Positions 11,644 to 22,458 are shown, counted from the first letter of the stretch. The stretch: DNA of 64,000 nucleotides from Chlorobium sp. (GCA_005843835.1 SZXZ01000106.1:1-64000), one strand, 5' to 3'. The notes: a model not told the origin generated them from the letters alone. Made by a program: numbers and translations.

Positions 11644-14600
11644 CTAAGGAACTCTGTCGTCAATACGAATCTCAAGTCCAAGTCCCTGCAGTTCCCTGAT
11701 AAGGACGTTGAAGGATTCGGGAATACCTGGCTCCGGCAGGTTCTGGCCTTTAACAATAGCTTCATAAGTTTTGTTTCGGCCAATCACATCATCGGATTTA
11801 ACTGTAAGCATTTCCCGAAGAATATTAGCTGCACCATAGGCTTCAAGAGCCCAGACTTCCATTTCTCCAAATCTCTGTCCACCGAACTGAGCTTTTCCTC
11901 CAAGAGGCTGCTGAGTAATAAGCGAGTATGGACCTGTAGAACGGGCATGAATCTTGTCATCAACAAGATGGCTCAGTTTAAGCATGTAAATAAAGCCGAT
12001 GGTAACTTCATCATCAAAGCGCTCTCCGGTACGTCCATCATAAAGACTGACCTTGCCGTGAGCAGGAAGGCCTGCCCTTTCAAGTTCGCGCTGTACTTCC
12101 TGATAGGTTGCACCATTAAAAATGGGTGTTTTAAACTTGACACCCAATTTTTTAGCTGCCCAACCGAGTGATGTTTCATAAAGCTGGCCGATATTCATAC
12201 GACTTGGTACACCAAGCGGATTAAGCACAATGTCGACCGGAGTACCATCTTCCATAAACGGCATATCCTCAATCGGCAGAATCTTTCCAACTACGCCCTT
12301 GTTACCATGGCGTCCAGCCATTTTATCACCAACCTGAATTTTCCGCTTCTGGGCAATATATACCTTGGCAAGTTCCTCAATCCCTGGAGGAAGCTCATCT
12401 CCTACGTTAATTTTATATTTCTCGTTATCCCTTTCATCAGAAAGATCTTTCAGCTTGAATCGGAACTCCTTTACAAGACGAACGACATTGTCGTTCACCT
12501 TCGATGAGTCCGTAACACCTTTTGAAAAATCAATAGACTCGAGAAATGGCATGACGCTGAACTTAGCAAGCAGAGTAGCATCATAAAGAGTGCCTTCAGG
12601 AATAAGCAACTTGCCTTTGTCATTAAACAGGCCAGTTGAAGTTTTTCCTTCAAGAAGCTGTTTCATCCATTCAGCAAACCGCTTGCGAAGATCAAACTCT
12701 TTATTGTCGTACTTCCTGTCTACTACTTCAATCTTCTCCTTGGAGTCCATGCCGACCTTTTTCTTGCGACTGAAAAGTTTTGTCTTGATGACAATACCTT
12801 TCATGCCGGCCGGAACATGCATTGAAGCATCCTTTACATCACTTGATTTGTCACCGAAAATTGCTCTTAACAGCTTTTCTTCCGGTGTAGGATCGCTTTC
12901 GCCTTTAGGAGTTATTTTACCTACAAGTATATCCCGTTCCTTGACTTCTGCGCCGTTTCGGACAATACCGTTCTCATCAAGGTTTCTTAGAGCTTCATCA
13001 CTTACATTGTAAATGTCACGGGTAAACTGCTCTTCACCACGTTTTGTGTCGCGAACGTTAGCCTCAAATTCGTGAATATGAATCGAGGTAAAGACATCAT
13101 CATACACAAGCCTTTCGCTGAGAATGATAGCATCCTCAAAGTTGTAACCGCGCCAAGGCATGAACGCTACAAGAACATTTTTTCCAAGCGCCAGTTCTCC
13201 GTTATCAGTCGATGAACTGTCTGAAAGGATTACACCTTTTTCGACTCTCTGACCAATATGAACAAGAGGCTTCTGTGAAATGCAGGTATCCTGGTTTGAG
13301 CGCTTGAACTTGATCAGCTTATAGGTCTTGAGACCTTCGTCTGGGTCAAGCATCGACAAGACATTATTATCAGGATCAAGATCGTAACGAACTTGTATAT
13401 ATTCAGCTGTTACATCCTCTATTACTCCTGGTCCTTCGGCGATTATCACCGACCGTGAATCTCTGGCTACCTTAGCCTCCATGCCTGTACCGACTACAGG
13501 AGCTTCTGAGGTTAAGAGTGGAACCGCCTGACGTTGCATGTTAGCACCCATAAGTGCACGGTTACCATCATCGTGCTCAAGAAAAGGAATCAATGCAGCT
13601 GCAGCGCTGACAATTTGAACCGGAGAAACGTCCATAAAATTAACGTCCTCTGCCGCTACAACCGGATAGTCACCCTTGGTTCTTGCCTGGACTGTCTCTA
13701 CAGCTATTCTATTGTTCTCATCAAGTGGAACACTTACCGGTACAGTAATCTTGTTTTCTTCGTCCTCGGCCGAAAGCATCAGAACTGTATCTGTCACCTG
13801 ACCTTTGTCAACAACTCTGTAAGGAGTCTGTATAAACCCTTTATCGTTGATTTCAGCATAGACTGACAACGAGGATATCAAGCCGATGTTAGGACCTTCA
13901 GGAGTTTCAATAGGGCAGAGCCTGCCATAATGAGTATAGTGAACATCGCGAACCTCAAAGCCTGCACGCTCTCGGGTAAGACCACCGGGTCCAAGGGCAG
14001 ATACCCTTCTTTTGTTCGTCATTTCCGCAAGAGGGTTGGTCTGATCCATGAACTGTGAGAGCTGGCTTGTAGCAAAGAAACTTGATACAACGCTCGATAC
14101 AGTACGTGCATTAATAAGGTCGGCAGGTGCAATTTTGTCTGAATCTCTTGAATTGAGCTTTTCACGGACATTTTTGCCCATCCTTGCAAGCCCGATAACA
14201 AACTGAGCTGCAAGCTGTTCGCCTACCGAGCGAACACGACGGTTCGCCAAATGATCGACATCATCTACCTCAGCAAGGCCGTTAACGAGCTTGATGAGAT
14301 AATATATGACTGAAATAATATCGTAATGCGTAAGAACCAAAATATCCTCACCGGTGGGTTCATCGGAGAAGGATTGAATGGTCTGAAGAATTTTTTCGTA
14401 AATAGTATCCGAAAGCTGCTTAAGCTCAGGCTTTTCGTCAAGGTAGGATTTCAGATCGTCGAACTCTTTGCCAAGCTTTTTCTGAATTCTGTAACGGCCA
14501 ACCTCTCCGAGATCATATTTTTTCTGGTTGAAAAAAGTTCTTTCAAGAAAACTCCTGGCTGCGTCAATATCGGGAGCTTCATTAGCTCTCAATTCTTCAT

Positions 14601-15555
14601 AGACAATCTCAAGCGCCTCTTCTTCAGTTGCTGAGTTATCATTGAGAATAGTATTGATAATAATTGATTTATCCGGGCCCTTGTCACTGCCGGAATAGGT
14701 TTTCATTACCTTTATACTCTTATATCCAGCAGCAAGAATCTGTTCAAATATATCCTCAGTTATAGCAGTTCTAGCACTTACTACTTCACCAGTCTGCATA
14801 TCAACAATATCTGAAGCCAGATACTGTCCGATAAGCTGCTCCTTCTTTGTTGATTTAAGTGTTACCTCTTCAACAAGATCAAATAAACCAAGAATATCCT
14901 CGTCTCGGGCAAACCCGATGGCACGCAAGAGAGCGCTAACCAGAAAGTTCTTTTTCTGATCTATATAAACGAATATCTGATTATTGATATCGGTCTGAAA
15001 CTCGATCCATGACCCTCTGGTTGGAACGATTTTAGCCGAATACATTTTTTTGCCGTTCGGATGTATAGCCTCACTGAACACAACACCAGGAGAGCGGTGA
15101 AGCTGGGCCACAACGACCCTTTCAGCACCATTAACAATAAAGGTGCCACGCTCAGTCATGTACGGTATCCTGCCCAGGTAAACTTCCTGCTGTATTGTCT
15201 CCTTCCAGTCTGTCTCATCAGCTTCATCCTTATATGAAAGCTTAAGCTTGACTTTCAGAGAAACGTCATAGGTAAGACCCCGCTCAATACAGTCTTCAAC
15301 CGTGTACTTCGGTTTATCAAAGCTATAAGTAATATACTCAAGCAGATAAAGTCCTCTTGTATCGGTGATAGGAAACGCTCCGCGTAGAACCCTCTCGAGG
15401 CCCTGGTCTTTTCTCTTGGCAAGAGGTACGCTATCCTGTATGAAATTATGAAACGAATCTAACTGAACTTTTAATAAGTCGGGAGGTTCTATAATACTTC
15501 GGATTTTTGAAAAGTCAATACACGGTGTTGTTGCATCAGCCACTTTCACATGCAC
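11644..15555 (-). CDS. rpoB: DNA-directed RNA polymerase subunit beta
   Basis: Second-largest RNA polymerase subunit, 1303 aa. It has the rifampicin-pocket region [20 protein letters not shown] followed by [20 protein letters not shown], and [15 protein letters not shown] near residue 1078. The C-terminal [23 protein letters not shown] contact region is also present. The 203 bp separating it from rplL hold a hairpin that probably tunes readthrough from the ribosomal genes. Confidence 0.98.
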   Translation of the reverse strand: MHVKVADATTPCIDFSKIRSIIEPPDLLKVQLDSFHNFIQDSVPLAKRKDQGLERVLRGAFPITDTRGLYLLEYITYSFDKPKYTVEDCIERGLTYDVSLKVKLKLSYKDEADETDWKETIQQEVYLGRIPYMTERGTFIVNGAERVVVAQLHRSPGVVFSEAIHPNGKKMYSAKIVPTRGSWIEFQTDINNQIFVYIDQKKNFLVSALLRAIGFARDEDILGLFDLVEEVTLKSTKKEQLIGQYLASDIVDMQTGEVVSARTAITEDIFEQILAAGYKSIKVMKTYSGSDKGPDKSIIINTILNDNSATEEEALEIVYEELRANEAPDIDAARSFLERTFFNQKKYDLGEVGRYRIQKKLGKEFDDLKSYLDEKPELKQLSDTIYEKILQTIQSFSDEPTGEDILVLTHYDIISVIYYLIKLVNGLAEVDDVDHLANRRVRSVGEQLAAQFVIGLARMGKNVREKLNSRDSDKIAPADLINARTVSSVVSSFFATSQLSQFMDQTNPLAEMTNKRRVSALGPGGLTRERAGFEVRDVHYTHYGRLCPIETPEGPNIGLISSLSVYAEINDKGFIQTPYRVVDKGQVTDTVLMLSAEDEENKITVPVSVPLDENNRIAVETVQARTKGDYPVVAAEDVNFMDVSPVQIVSAAAALIPFLEHDDGNRALMGANMQRQAVPLLTSEAPVVGTGMEAKVARDSRSVIIAEGPGVIEDVTAEYIQVRYDLDPDNNVLSMLDPDEGLKTYKLIKFKRSNQDTCISQKPLVHIGQRVEKGVILSDSSSTDNGELALGKNVLVAFMPWRGYNFEDAIILSERLVYDDVFTSIHIHEFEANVRDTKRGEEQFTRDIYNVSDEALRNLDENGIVRNGAEVKERDILVGKITPKGESDPTPEEKLLRAIFGDKSSDVKDASMHVPAGMKGIVIKTKLFSRKKKVGMDSKEKIEVVDRKYDNKEFDLRKRFAEWMKQLLEGKTSTGLFNDKGKLLIPEGTLYDATLLAKFSVMPFLESIDFSKGVTDSSKVNDNVVRLVKEFRFKLKDLSDERDNEKYKINVGDELPPGIEELAKVYIAQKRKIQVGDKMAGRHGNKGVVGKILPIEDMPFMEDGTPVDIVLNPLGVPSRMNIGQLYETSLGWAAKKLGVKFKTPIFNGATYQEVQRELERAGLPAHGKVSLYDGRTGERFDDEVTIGFIYMLKLSHLVDDKIHARSTGPYSLITQQPLGGKAQFGGQRFGEMEVWALEAYGAANILREMLTVKSDDVIGRNKTYEAIVKGQNLPEPGIPESFNVLIRELQGLGLEIRIDDRVP

Positions 15556-15699
15556 CTCGCTTTTATCAATTGCATGAATTACTTACAGATTAAGTCCTCA
15601 CAAAGATCCACAGAAACTTTGCCGGTTTACTAAACAGTCCGACTGAACCTTAATCGTATCATCACAGAAACTTTCATCAATACTGTACTTACACAAACA

Positions 15700-15735
15700 G
15701 ACAAAGCTCCGCTTCAGATGGAAACGGAGCTTGCT
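15700..15735 (-). terminator. Hairpin between rplL and rpoB, likely attenuator
   Basis: Inverted repeat AAGCTCCG/CGGAGCTT (15704-15711 with 15725-15732) with a 13-nt loop. On the minus strand the tail TTGTCTGTTTG is only moderately T-rich, so it is probably a partial terminator. It lies 27 bp after the rplL stop, the position of the known rplL-rpoB attenuator in E. coli. Confidence 0.6.
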
Positions 15736-15758
15736 ATAGTAATGACTCTTATCAAAGA

Positions 15759-16133
15759 TCACTTCAACTCTACTGATGCCCCTGCGTCTTTCAGCTCTTT
15801 GGCAATTTTTTCTGCCTCATCCTTAGATACTGCTTCTTTAACAGTCTTCGGTGCACCGTCAACTAGATCCTTGGCTTCTTTCAATCCAAGACCTGTAATT
15901 GCGCGAACTGCCTTGATCACATTGATCTTGCTTTCGCCGGCTGCTGTCAATACAACGTCAAATTCAGTCTGCTCTTCCTGAACAGCTACTTCACCTGCAG
16001 GTGCAGCAGCAACTCCGGCAACTGCAACAGGAGCTGCACTTACACCAAACTTCTCTTCAAGAGCTTTCACTAATTCAGATGCCTCTGTAAGAGTCAACTT
16101 ACCAATCTGCTCTACAAGTGTTTCGATAGACAT
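15759..16133 (-). CDS. rplL: 50S ribosomal protein L7/L12
   Basis: Stalk protein that recruits translation GTPases to the ribosome (124 aa, normal). It has an N-terminal dimerisation helix ([20 protein letters not shown]), an Ala/Val/Pro/Glu hinge at about residues 33-53, and a C-terminal domain with [20 protein letters not shown]. It follows rplJ by 70 bp on the same strand. Readthrough into rpoB is modulated by the hairpin downstream. Confidence 0.97.
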   Translation of the reverse strand: MSIETLVEQIGKLTLTEASELVKALEEKFGVSAAPVAVAGVAAAPAGEVAVQEEQTEFDVVLTAAGESKINVIKAVRAITGLGLKEAKDLVDGAPKTVKEAVSKDEAEKIAKELKDAGASVELK

Positions 16134-16203
16134 TATTCCCCTCTCTTGTTTAATAATTTACAATTAATATAATTTTTTTGAGTGCGTAATAGTTTTGTAT
16201 TGC

Positions 16204-16722
16204 TTACTGCTTTTGCTTTGCTACCTGGTCAAGGGCATAAACAAGGTTTCTCATAACAGCATTGACCACAACAGGTACAGAGGTAACAACGCTATTGATC
16301 AATCCGGCAGTACGACCGATATTTTCGGTCTTAGTGAGCATTTCTGAAAGCAATGGAAGCGAATCGGAGCCAAATACAATACCGTCGATTGCCGCCATCT
16401 TAAACTTAAGCGCATCATTGTTTTTGCTGAACTTTTTGATAACCTTTGCCGGAGCAATAGGATCATCAAATCCGAACGCTACTGCAGTTGTTCCTGTAAG
16501 GCCTGGAGCAAGCTTATCTGCAATCCCAAGCTCTTTAAGAGCTTTTTTTATCAGCGTGTTTTTTACAACACGATACTCTACACCGACATTTCTGAACTCT
16601 CGACGAAGCTCAGCCATTTTAGCTACACTCAGTCCCTGAAATTCAGTCAGATATATGCCCTGTGATTTATTGATCGTTACTGCAACTTCCTTGACGATCC
16701 TTTCTTTTGTATCTCGCTTCAT
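16204..16722 (-). CDS. rplJ: 50S ribosomal protein L10
   Basis: Stalk base protein that anchors L7/L12 dimers on 23S rRNA through its C-terminal helix (172 aa). The RNA-binding region GIYLTEFQGLSVAKMAELR and YRVVKNTLIKKAL are clearly L10. Only 17 bp separate it from rplA, so the long L10 leader that mediates autoregulation in many bacteria cannot fit upstream; any control site must lie inside rplA or act elsewhere. Confidence 0.97.
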   Translation of the reverse strand: MKRDTKERIVKEVAVTINKSQGIYLTEFQGLSVAKMAELRREFRNVGVEYRVVKNTLIKKALKELGIADKLAPGLTGTTAVAFGFDDPIAPAKVIKKFSKNNDALKFKMAAIDGIVFGSDSLPLLSEMLTKTENIGRTAGLINSVVTSVPVVVNAVMRNLVYALDQVAKQKQ

Positions 16723-16739
16723 CGTATAAACCGTTTTTA

Positions 16740-17429
16740 TTAGGCGACAAATTTTTCCATTTTAACCTTCACGCTCGGAGACATAGTGCTTGATAGCGCA
16801 ATACCCTGCACATACTGACCCTTTGCTGCCGATGGCTTTAACCGAACGACTTCCTTCAGGAAGCTTCCAATATTGGCAACCAGCTGTTCAGGCTGAAACG
16901 AAACCTTGCCGACAGGAGCATGAACATTTCCGGCCTTATCCACTCTGAACTCAATTTTACCAGCCTTAACTTCCTTGACTGCTTTGGCCACATCCATCGT
17001 CACTGTGCCAGACTTCGGATTAGGCATTAAACCGCGAGGTCCAAGAATTTTGGCTACTTTACCCAGCTGCCCCATGACATCCGGAGTTGCGATAATAACA
17101 TCAACACCCGTCCATCCTTCCTGAATCTTTTCGATATATTCTTCGAAGCCAACAAGATCTGCGCCGGCCTCCCTGGCTTCATCAGCCTTGCCCTCTTTGC
17201 AGACAACAAGCACTGAAACAGTTTTACCTGTACCGTGCGGAAGCATAACTGTGCCGCGAACCACCTGATCAGCATGTCGGGGATCTACCCCAAGCTTCAC
17301 GGCAATATCAATCGTTGCATCAAATTTTACCTCAGTGATTTCCTTAATTTTGTCCACCGCATCAACAAGATCGTATTCATGAAAACGATCAATCTTCAAC
17401 GCGGCATTTCTGTATTTTTTACCAGCCAT
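16740..17429 (-). CDS. rplA: 50S ribosomal protein L1
   Basis: Binds 23S rRNA at the L1 stalk and helps release E-site tRNA; in many bacteria it also represses its own operon. At 229 aa it is standard. Signatures include [21 protein letters not shown] and the [15 protein letters not shown] motif near residue 130. It lies between rplK and rplJ in the conserved order. Confidence 0.97.
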   Translation of the reverse strand: MAGKKYRNAALKIDRFHEYDLVDAVDKIKEITEVKFDATIDIAVKLGVDPRHADQVVRGTVMLPHGTGKTVSVLVVCKEGKADEAREAGADLVGFEEYIEKIQEGWTGVDVIIATPDVMGQLGKVAKILGPRGLMPNPKSGTVTMDVAKAVKEVKAGKIEFRVDKAGNVHAPVGKVSFQPEQLVANIGSFLKEVVRLKPSAAKGQYVQGIALSSTMSPSVKVKMEKFVA

Positions 17430-17501
17430 TAGTTTTTTTGTAAAGTGGTTAATAAAGCGGCCTTTCGGCCTCCCACAGCCTTAACTACTAAATCCAGACC
17501 T

Positions 17502-17927
17502 TCAATCCTGTACTGTGATCCCCATGCTTCTTGCCGTACCCATTACCATTTCCTCGGCACCTTTGATATCGACAGCATTAAGATCAGGCATTTTCAGTTC
17601 AGCTATTCTGCGAACCTGCTCACGACTGACTGAACCGACCTTATTACGGTTAGGCTCGCCTGACCCTTTCTTCAGGTTGGCTTCTTTAAGAAGAAGAACA
17701 GCCGCAGGAGGGGTTTTAGTAATAAACGTGAAAGATTTGTCAGAGAATACGGTAATAACTACCGGAATAATCATCCCTGATTCAGACTGAGTTTTAGCGT
17801 TGAACTGCTTGCAAAACTCCATGATATTGACACCCTTCTGACCAAGAGCAGGACCGACAGGAGGAGCAGGATTTGCTGCACCAGCTGGGATCTGTAGCTT
17901 GATAAAACCGATTACCTTTTTTGCCAT
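17502..17927 (-). CDS. rplK: 50S ribosomal protein L11
   Basis: Component of the GTPase-associated centre and thiostrepton-binding site (141 aa, normal). The N-terminal domain [18 protein letters not shown] is the proline-rich switch region. The C-terminal RNA-binding domain carries [10 protein letters not shown] and GTARSMGI. It follows nusG by 42 bp. Confidence 0.97.
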   Translation of the reverse strand: MAKKVIGFIKLQIPAGAANPAPPVGPALGQKGVNIMEFCKQFNAKTQSESGMIIPVVITVFSDKSFTFITKTPPAAVLLLKEANLKKGSGEPNRNKVGSVSREQVRRIAELKMPDLNAVDIKGAEEMVMGTARSMGITVQD

Positions 17928-17969
17928 AAACTATTTCTATTTAGAAGCTTAATATTACTCAAGCCCTAA

Positions 17970-18545
17970 TTATTGGGAAACTGACTTAACCTGTGAAAAA
18001 TCAAGCTCTGTCGGCGTACTGCGACCAAAAAAGCTTATCATAACCTTAACCTTCATTCTTTCAGTAGAAACTTCATGAACGACACCGGTCAACGAACTGA
18101 AAGGTCCATCTATAACTTTAACCGAGTCACCTATATTGAACGGCGACTCTACAACAGAGCGATGTTCAATGGAGTTATCCGGTTCCAAAATCTTTTCAAC
18201 CTCATCAGGTCGCAAGGGAGTAGGAACATCATCAACACCCAGAAATCCCATTACAGAGGGGATATCAAGAATAAGATTTCTTGTCTGCTTGTCAAGCACG
18301 GCCTCTATAAGGACATAACCAGGAAATGCATTTTTGGTTAAGCTTCTTTTCTTGCCGTTTTTAACCTCCACAAAACGTTCATAAGGAACATAGATCTGCA
18401 AGATCTTGTCCCCAAGACCACTACGGGCAACATCAGCCTCAATCGACTCTTTAACTTTGCGCTCGTGGCCCGAATAAATCCTGAGTGCATACCAGCGCGC
18501 AACCGGAACACCCTGAACCTCAACCTCTTTTTTCTTTGCGCTCAT
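17970..18545 (-). CDS. nusG: Transcription termination/antitermination protein NusG
   Basis: RNA polymerase-associated elongation factor that links transcription to Rho and the leading ribosome. It is 191 aa with an NGN domain (WYALRIYSGHERKVKESIEA; FPGYVLIEA) and a C-terminal KOW domain (GDSVKVIDGPFSSLTGVVHE). It sits in the standard secE-nusG-rplK order. Confidence 0.97.
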   Translation of the reverse strand: MSAKKKEVEVQGVPVARWYALRIYSGHERKVKESIEADVARSGLGDKILQIYVPYERFVEVKNGKKRSLTKNAFPGYVLIEAVLDKQTRNLILDIPSVMGFLGVDDVPTPLRPDEVEKILEPDNSIEHRSVVESPFNIGDSVKVIDGPFSSLTGVVHEVSTERMKVKVMISFFGRSTPTELDFSQVKSVSQ

Positions 18546-18568
18546 TCAAATCACCTTAACACGTTTTC

Positions 18569-18760
18569 TTACAATAACTTTCCCATAACGAAATTTATGA
18601 CCCAGTCGACAAGAAACGTAAACAAGGCAAGAATACCCGAAACAGTCAACACAACAATCGTCAAATCCTTGATCTCTTCCCTGCTCGGCCAGACTACTTT
18701 TCTCATCTCACCGATAACATCGCGGTAATACTGATTTGCTTTGCCGATATATTTATTCAT
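18569..18760 (-). CDS. secE: Preprotein translocase subunit SecE
   Basis: Small single-span membrane subunit of the SecYEG channel (63 aa). The amphipathic segment YYRDVIGEMRKVVWPSREE is the SecE signature, followed by one C-terminal transmembrane helix (LTIVVLTVSGILALFTFLV). It lies 23 bp before nusG and 46 bp after tRNA-Trp, probably in one transcript with the tRNA cluster. Confidence 0.95.
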   Translation of the reverse strand: MNKYIGKANQYYRDVIGEMRKVVWPSREEIKDLTIVVLTVSGILALFTFLVDWVINFVMGKLL

Positions 18761-18806
18761 GTATAAAAGTCTCGAATAAACTACAGAAAAATTATTTGTT
18801 TGCGTG

Positions 18807-18879
18807 CACGTCAGGAGGGAATCGAACCCCCAACCTGCGGTTTTGGAGACCGCTGCTCTACCAATTAAGCTACTGACGT
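18807..18879 (-). tRNA. tRNA-Trp (CCA)
   Basis: A 73-nt cloverleaf on the minus strand: acceptor stem ACGTCAG/CTGACGT, anticodon loop CTCCAAA with anticodon CCA, and a T arm with GGTTCGATTC. The 3' CCA is not encoded. It lies directly upstream of secE, a common bacterial arrangement. Confidence 0.95.
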
Positions 18880-18903
18880 ATCAATCAATACCTCCAAAAA
18901 CCG

Positions 18904-18976
<73 letters not shown>

Positions 18977-18996
18977 CTGACACGCAAAAAAAACTG

Positions 18997-19078
18997 TGGG
19001 TAGGGGAGGATTCGAACCTCCGAAGACATAGTCGACAGATTTACAGTCTGTTGCGTTTAACCACTTCGCTACCTACCC
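18997..19078 (-). tRNA. tRNA-Tyr (GTA)
   Basis: An 82-nt class II tRNA with a long variable arm. Acceptor GGGTAGG/CCTACCC, anticodon loop CTGTAAA with anticodon GTA. The 3' CCA is not encoded. Confidence 0.95.
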
Positions 19079-19089
19079 TTGACATCCTG

Positions 19090-19162
19090 AGCTGGTGATG
19101 GGACTCGAACCCGCAACCTGCTGATTACAAATCAGCTGCTCTACCAATTGAGCTACACCAGC
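19090..19162 (-). tRNA. tRNA-Thr (TGT)
   Basis: A 73-nt cloverleaf: acceptor GCTGGTG/CACCAGC, anticodon stem GCTGA/TCAGC, loop TTTGTAA with anticodon TGT. First tRNA of the cluster. It shares its first arms with the Thr-GGT gene, suggesting an old duplication. Confidence 0.95.
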
Positions 19163-19239
19163 AACAATAAAAACTCAAAAAACACGGCTGGTAATATAAT
19201 GACAGGAATTAATAATACAAAGAAAAAAGGATTATAATA

Positions 19240-20016
19240 TTAATAATCCTTTACTGCCGCAAAAAAACCTGCGAGACGTATTACCAACCTTCTCGTCACA
19301 AATCTCTGTGAAAACGCAAGGATGTTATCAATCAGAGTAGGAAATATTCGAATGCGTTTTTTTCTTAATCCCCTCATTACTGCTTTTACAACGACATCAG
19401 CACCGTAAATAGGTAATCGAATATTTGCAGCATCGTGCCCTGCATGTTTAAAAAAACCGGTATTGATAAATCCCGGACAAACAGATATAACTTTTATCCC
19501 GGTACCTTTCAGTTCTCCATACAGAGCTTCTGTAAGCGTCATGATAAATGACTTTGTAGCCGAGTATAGCCCAAGGCCCGGAACCCCTTGAAGGCCGCCA
19601 ATAGATGCAACATTGATAATGGTTCCATATTTTCTTTCAACCATATCGGAGATAAAATAACGGGTAAGCCTGGCGGTCGACATAACATTGACCATTATGA
19701 TCTCTTCGAGTTTTTGTAATGGCATATCTGCAAAATCGCCGGCACAGGACAATCCTGCACAATTGACCAGAGTATCAACGTCGAAATTATTATTATGACA
19801 GAACAGGTAAATGTGTCTTGAGCTGTCAGCAACGCTCAAGTCTTGAACGCAAACCTCAACTTCAACCCCCATTTCTTTACGAAGTTCTTCAGCAAGCGCA
19901 AGCAACCTTTCTGAGGATCGGGCAACAAGTATGAGATTACAGCCTTGACTGGCAAATTTTCTAGCAAGGGCTTCACCGATACCCATAGACGCCCCGGTGA
20001 TCAACGTAAATGTCAT
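19240..20016 (-). CDS. Short-chain dehydrogenase/reductase family oxidoreductase
   Basis: Rossmann-fold NAD(P)-dependent oxidoreductase of the classical SDR family (258 aa). The cofactor motif TGASMGIG is at residues 7-14, NCAG near 88, and the catalytic YSATKS (Tyr-x-x-x-Lys) near 150, with the upstream Ser in NVASIGG. An Arg (ARSSER) after the second beta strand suggests NADP preference. The substrate cannot be told. It sits 54 bp downstream of ispG on the same strand, so it may be co-transcribed with it. Confidence 0.9.
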   Translation of the reverse strand: MTFTLITGASMGIGEALARKFASQGCNLILVARSSERLLALAEELRKEMGVEVEVCVQDLSVADSSRHIYLFCHNNNFDVDTLVNCAGLSCAGDFADMPLQKLEEIIMVNVMSTARLTRYFISDMVERKYGTIINVASIGGLQGVPGLGLYSATKSFIMTLTEALYGELKGTGIKVISVCPGFINTGFFKHAGHDAANIRLPIYGADVVVKAVMRGLRKKRIRIFPTLIDNILAFSQRFVTRRLVIRLAGFFAAVKDY

Positions 20017-20070
20017 AACAATATCAAAAGAAACAAGTTATAAAGCCGTAAACGCCACTATAATTACAGC

Positions 20071-22122
20071 TTATACCTGTTCTACCCATTTTCCGCGCTC
20101 TTTAATAAGGTCTATCAGGCGGTTGACCGCATCCTGTTCTGAAATATTTTCTTCCACACACTCCCTGCCAACGTAAAGACTGATTCTATTTTTTCCGGCA
20201 CCGACATATCCGAAATCTGCATCCGCCATCTCCCCGGGGCCATTGACTACACATCCCATGATTCCAATCTTTAACCCTTTAAGGTGAGATGTTTGCTGTT
20301 TTACCGCGGCAGTTGCTTTTTCGAGATCGAAATATGTTCTTCCGCAACCTGGACACGAAATAAATTCCGTTTTTGACATTCTGGTCCTGGCGCCTTGAAG
20401 AATATTAAATCCCAAATTTACCTCATCGTCCTCTGCAAGCTTTGTATGAAGGGCAATCATATCTCCGATACCATCACAAAAAAGTGTCCCCGTCTGAACA
20501 GAACAGCTGATCAAACATCCAAGTCTGTCTGAAGTATCCCCTCGAAAGCGAATAATAAATGGATAGTCGAGAGATTGGCTGTTAAAGGTTTGCGCAAGCT
20601 TGCGATAGGCAAACACTGTATCGGTTGTGTCAATTGAAAACATAACTCTTTGAACACCCTGCTTCCGAAGTTTATCTCCAAGATATGCAAGAACTTCAGC
20701 AGGAACTGACAGCCCTGAATTTTCATGCATAAAGCAGAACTCCAGAACTCCAGGACGATCATTATCGAGATTCTTTAGAAAATCATTACCGAGCTGTTCT
20801 CCCTCAATAATATCAAGCCTGACTTTAGAAACTTTATCGAGTAACGCCACCACAAGTGAAACATCTCTTGTGGAAGCAACAATGTGGCGACCGGCATCTC
20901 CAAGTTTCAATAAAAATTTGTCAAGCAGAACAAGATCCTCCGAGGTGTTGATTCGAACTGATGTAAACTCAGAACGAATGGCATCAAGAGGTTTTTCAGG
21001 GGCCAGCCTATGGAGGGCCTCTCGTAACGCAGTATCAAATTCATTGAGCGGGGTATGTACCTCTGTTTCAACTTTAGGAGTACTATCTCCCCCAACTTCA
21101 AAACCTGCAATTGAAAATTGACGGGAAACCCTGCGCTGATAACTGAAAGGATTGAATGGGGGTGAACCATCCCGCGAAATATTCCGGGTCTCCAACTGAT
21201 TACGGCTTTCAATAACATGCTTCAGAGGGAGATGCCCTTTATCACCTTTAACAAGGTGAAAATCGTTATACTTTTTAACAATAGCGAACCCAACAGGAAC
21301 TTCATGGACAGGATCCTCAGTCAATGATACTCTAATGGTATCGCCAAGACCATCTTCAAGAAGTGCACCAATTCCCATGGCCGATTTTACACGACCCTCA
21401 TCACCATCTCCTGCCTCGGTTACTCCAAGATGAAGAGGATAGGCGTAATGAAGCTCAGCATCCGCCTTCTCAACAAGAAGCCTGTATGCCTGAATCATCA
21501 CCCGGACATTCGACGATTTCATTGAAAAAAGAATATCGTTATATCCAGCGTCCTCACAAATCCTGGCGAACTCAAGTGCCGCCTCTACCATACCTTCGGG
21601 AGAATTGCCATAACGACTGACAGTTCTGTCTGACAAAGAGCCATGGTTAGTGCCGATTCTCATTGATACACCATTCTGGCGGGCTTTTTCAATCAGTGGC
21701 AGAAATTCAAGCTGTACATGCTCAAGCTCTTGAAAATACTCTTCATCTGTATATTCAGTATTGGAAAACTTTTGTCGAGCAGCATAATTTCCCGGATTGA
21801 TGCGAATATTTTCAACAAATTCAACAGCCTTCAGTGCTGCACGAGCAGAAAAATGAATATCAGCAACAAGCGGGATATCAATACCATCGCTACGGAGCTG
21901 ATTCCGGATATTCCTGAGATTTTCAGCATCCTTCTCGGTTGGAACGGTCAAGCGGATAATTTCGCAGCCTGCTTCATAAAGCCTCCGGCACTGCACCACA
22001 GTTGCCGTGGTGTCCATGGTATGAGTATTGGTCATGGACTCTACCCTAATCGGCTGATACCCTCCCAGTTTAATGGTTCCAAAGGTAACTTCACGTGTTA
22101 AACGGCGGCGGTACTGATACAT
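20071..22122 (-). CDS. ispG: 4-hydroxy-3-methylbut-2-en-1-yl diphosphate synthase, long form
   Basis: Penultimate enzyme of the MEP isoprenoid pathway (ferredoxin- or flavodoxin-dependent reductive ring opening of MEcPP), supplying carotenoid, quinone and bacteriochlorophyll tails. The N-terminal TIM barrel (VESMTNTHTMDT; RLTVPTEKDAENL) is followed by a large central insertion (about residues 280-550). The C-terminal [4Fe-4S] domain has SCPGCGRTYFD near 589 and GCVVNGPGEMADADFGYVG near 624. At 683 aa it is the long three-domain type seen in Chlorobi, Bacteroidetes, chlamydiae and plants, against ~370 aa in E. coli. It lies 27 bp after the DivIC-like gene. Confidence 0.96.
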   Translation of the reverse strand: MYQYRRRLTREVTFGTIKLGGYQPIRVESMTNTHTMDTTATVVQCRRLYEAGCEIIRLTVPTEKDAENLRNIRNQLRSDGIDIPLVADIHFSARAALKAVEFVENIRINPGNYAARQKFSNTEYTDEEYFQELEHVQLEFLPLIEKARQNGVSMRIGTNHGSLSDRTVSRYGNSPEGMVEAALEFARICEDAGYNDILFSMKSSNVRVMIQAYRLLVEKADAELHYAYPLHLGVTEAGDGDEGRVKSAMGIGALLEDGLGDTIRVSLTEDPVHEVPVGFAIVKKYNDFHLVKGDKGHLPLKHVIESRNQLETRNISRDGSPPFNPFSYQRRVSRQFSIAGFEVGGDSTPKVETEVHTPLNEFDTALREALHRLAPEKPLDAIRSEFTSVRINTSEDLVLLDKFLLKLGDAGRHIVASTRDVSLVVALLDKVSKVRLDIIEGEQLGNDFLKNLDNDRPGVLEFCFMHENSGLSVPAEVLAYLGDKLRKQGVQRVMFSIDTTDTVFAYRKLAQTFNSQSLDYPFIIRFRGDTSDRLGCLISCSVQTGTLFCDGIGDMIALHTKLAEDDEVNLGFNILQGARTRMSKTEFISCPGCGRTYFDLEKATAAVKQQTSHLKGLKIGIMGCVVNGPGEMADADFGYVGAGKNRISLYVGRECVEENISEQDAVNRLIDLIKERGKWVEQV

Positions 22123-22149
22123 TTGATGGGATGACTGTTGAATAAAAAA

Positions 22150-22458
22150 CTAACGCGTCTTAATGATAAACAGGGTTTCACCCGGTTTCCGGAAATTATA
22201 TTTTTCCCTTGCCGCCTTTTCAATACTGTCAGGCTCATGAGCATGCTGAATGCGCAACTCATTTTCAAGAATTTTCTTTTGCTCGTATTTCTGTCGATCA
22301 AGAAGGACGCGGTGTTCCGATTCCATTCGGATTCTTTTAACAATACCGTAATCGTCAAAAAATATCCAAACCACAAAAAGAGCAAATGCAACCTGAAAAA
22401 AAAATTTTTTCGGGTTTGAACGAATATACTCCCAGATTTTATCAATAATTTTTTTCAC
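22150..22458 (-). CDS. Septum formation initiator family protein (DivIC/FtsB-like)
   Basis: Small bitopic membrane protein (102 aa) that starts with GTG. One transmembrane helix (about residues 17-36, FFFQVAFALFVVWIFFDDYG) is followed by a charged coiled coil and then KAAREKYNFRKPGETLFII, the conserved REKY-x-KPGE-like end of DivIC/FtsB proteins of the divisome. It lies between eno and ispG, a frequent place for ftsB-like genes downstream of eno. Confidence 0.82.
   Translation of the reverse strand: MKKIIDKIWEYIRSNPKKFFFQVAFALFVVWIFFDDYGIVKRIRMESEHRVLLDRQKYEQKKILENELRIQHAHEPDSIEKAAREKYNFRKPGETLFIIKTR

Noticed and set aside
22098..22445. 115-aa minus-strand reading frame overlapping the DivIC-like gene
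   Set aside because: Same strand, different frame; the 102-aa frame has a membrane helix, coiled coil and the KPGE ending, this one has none.
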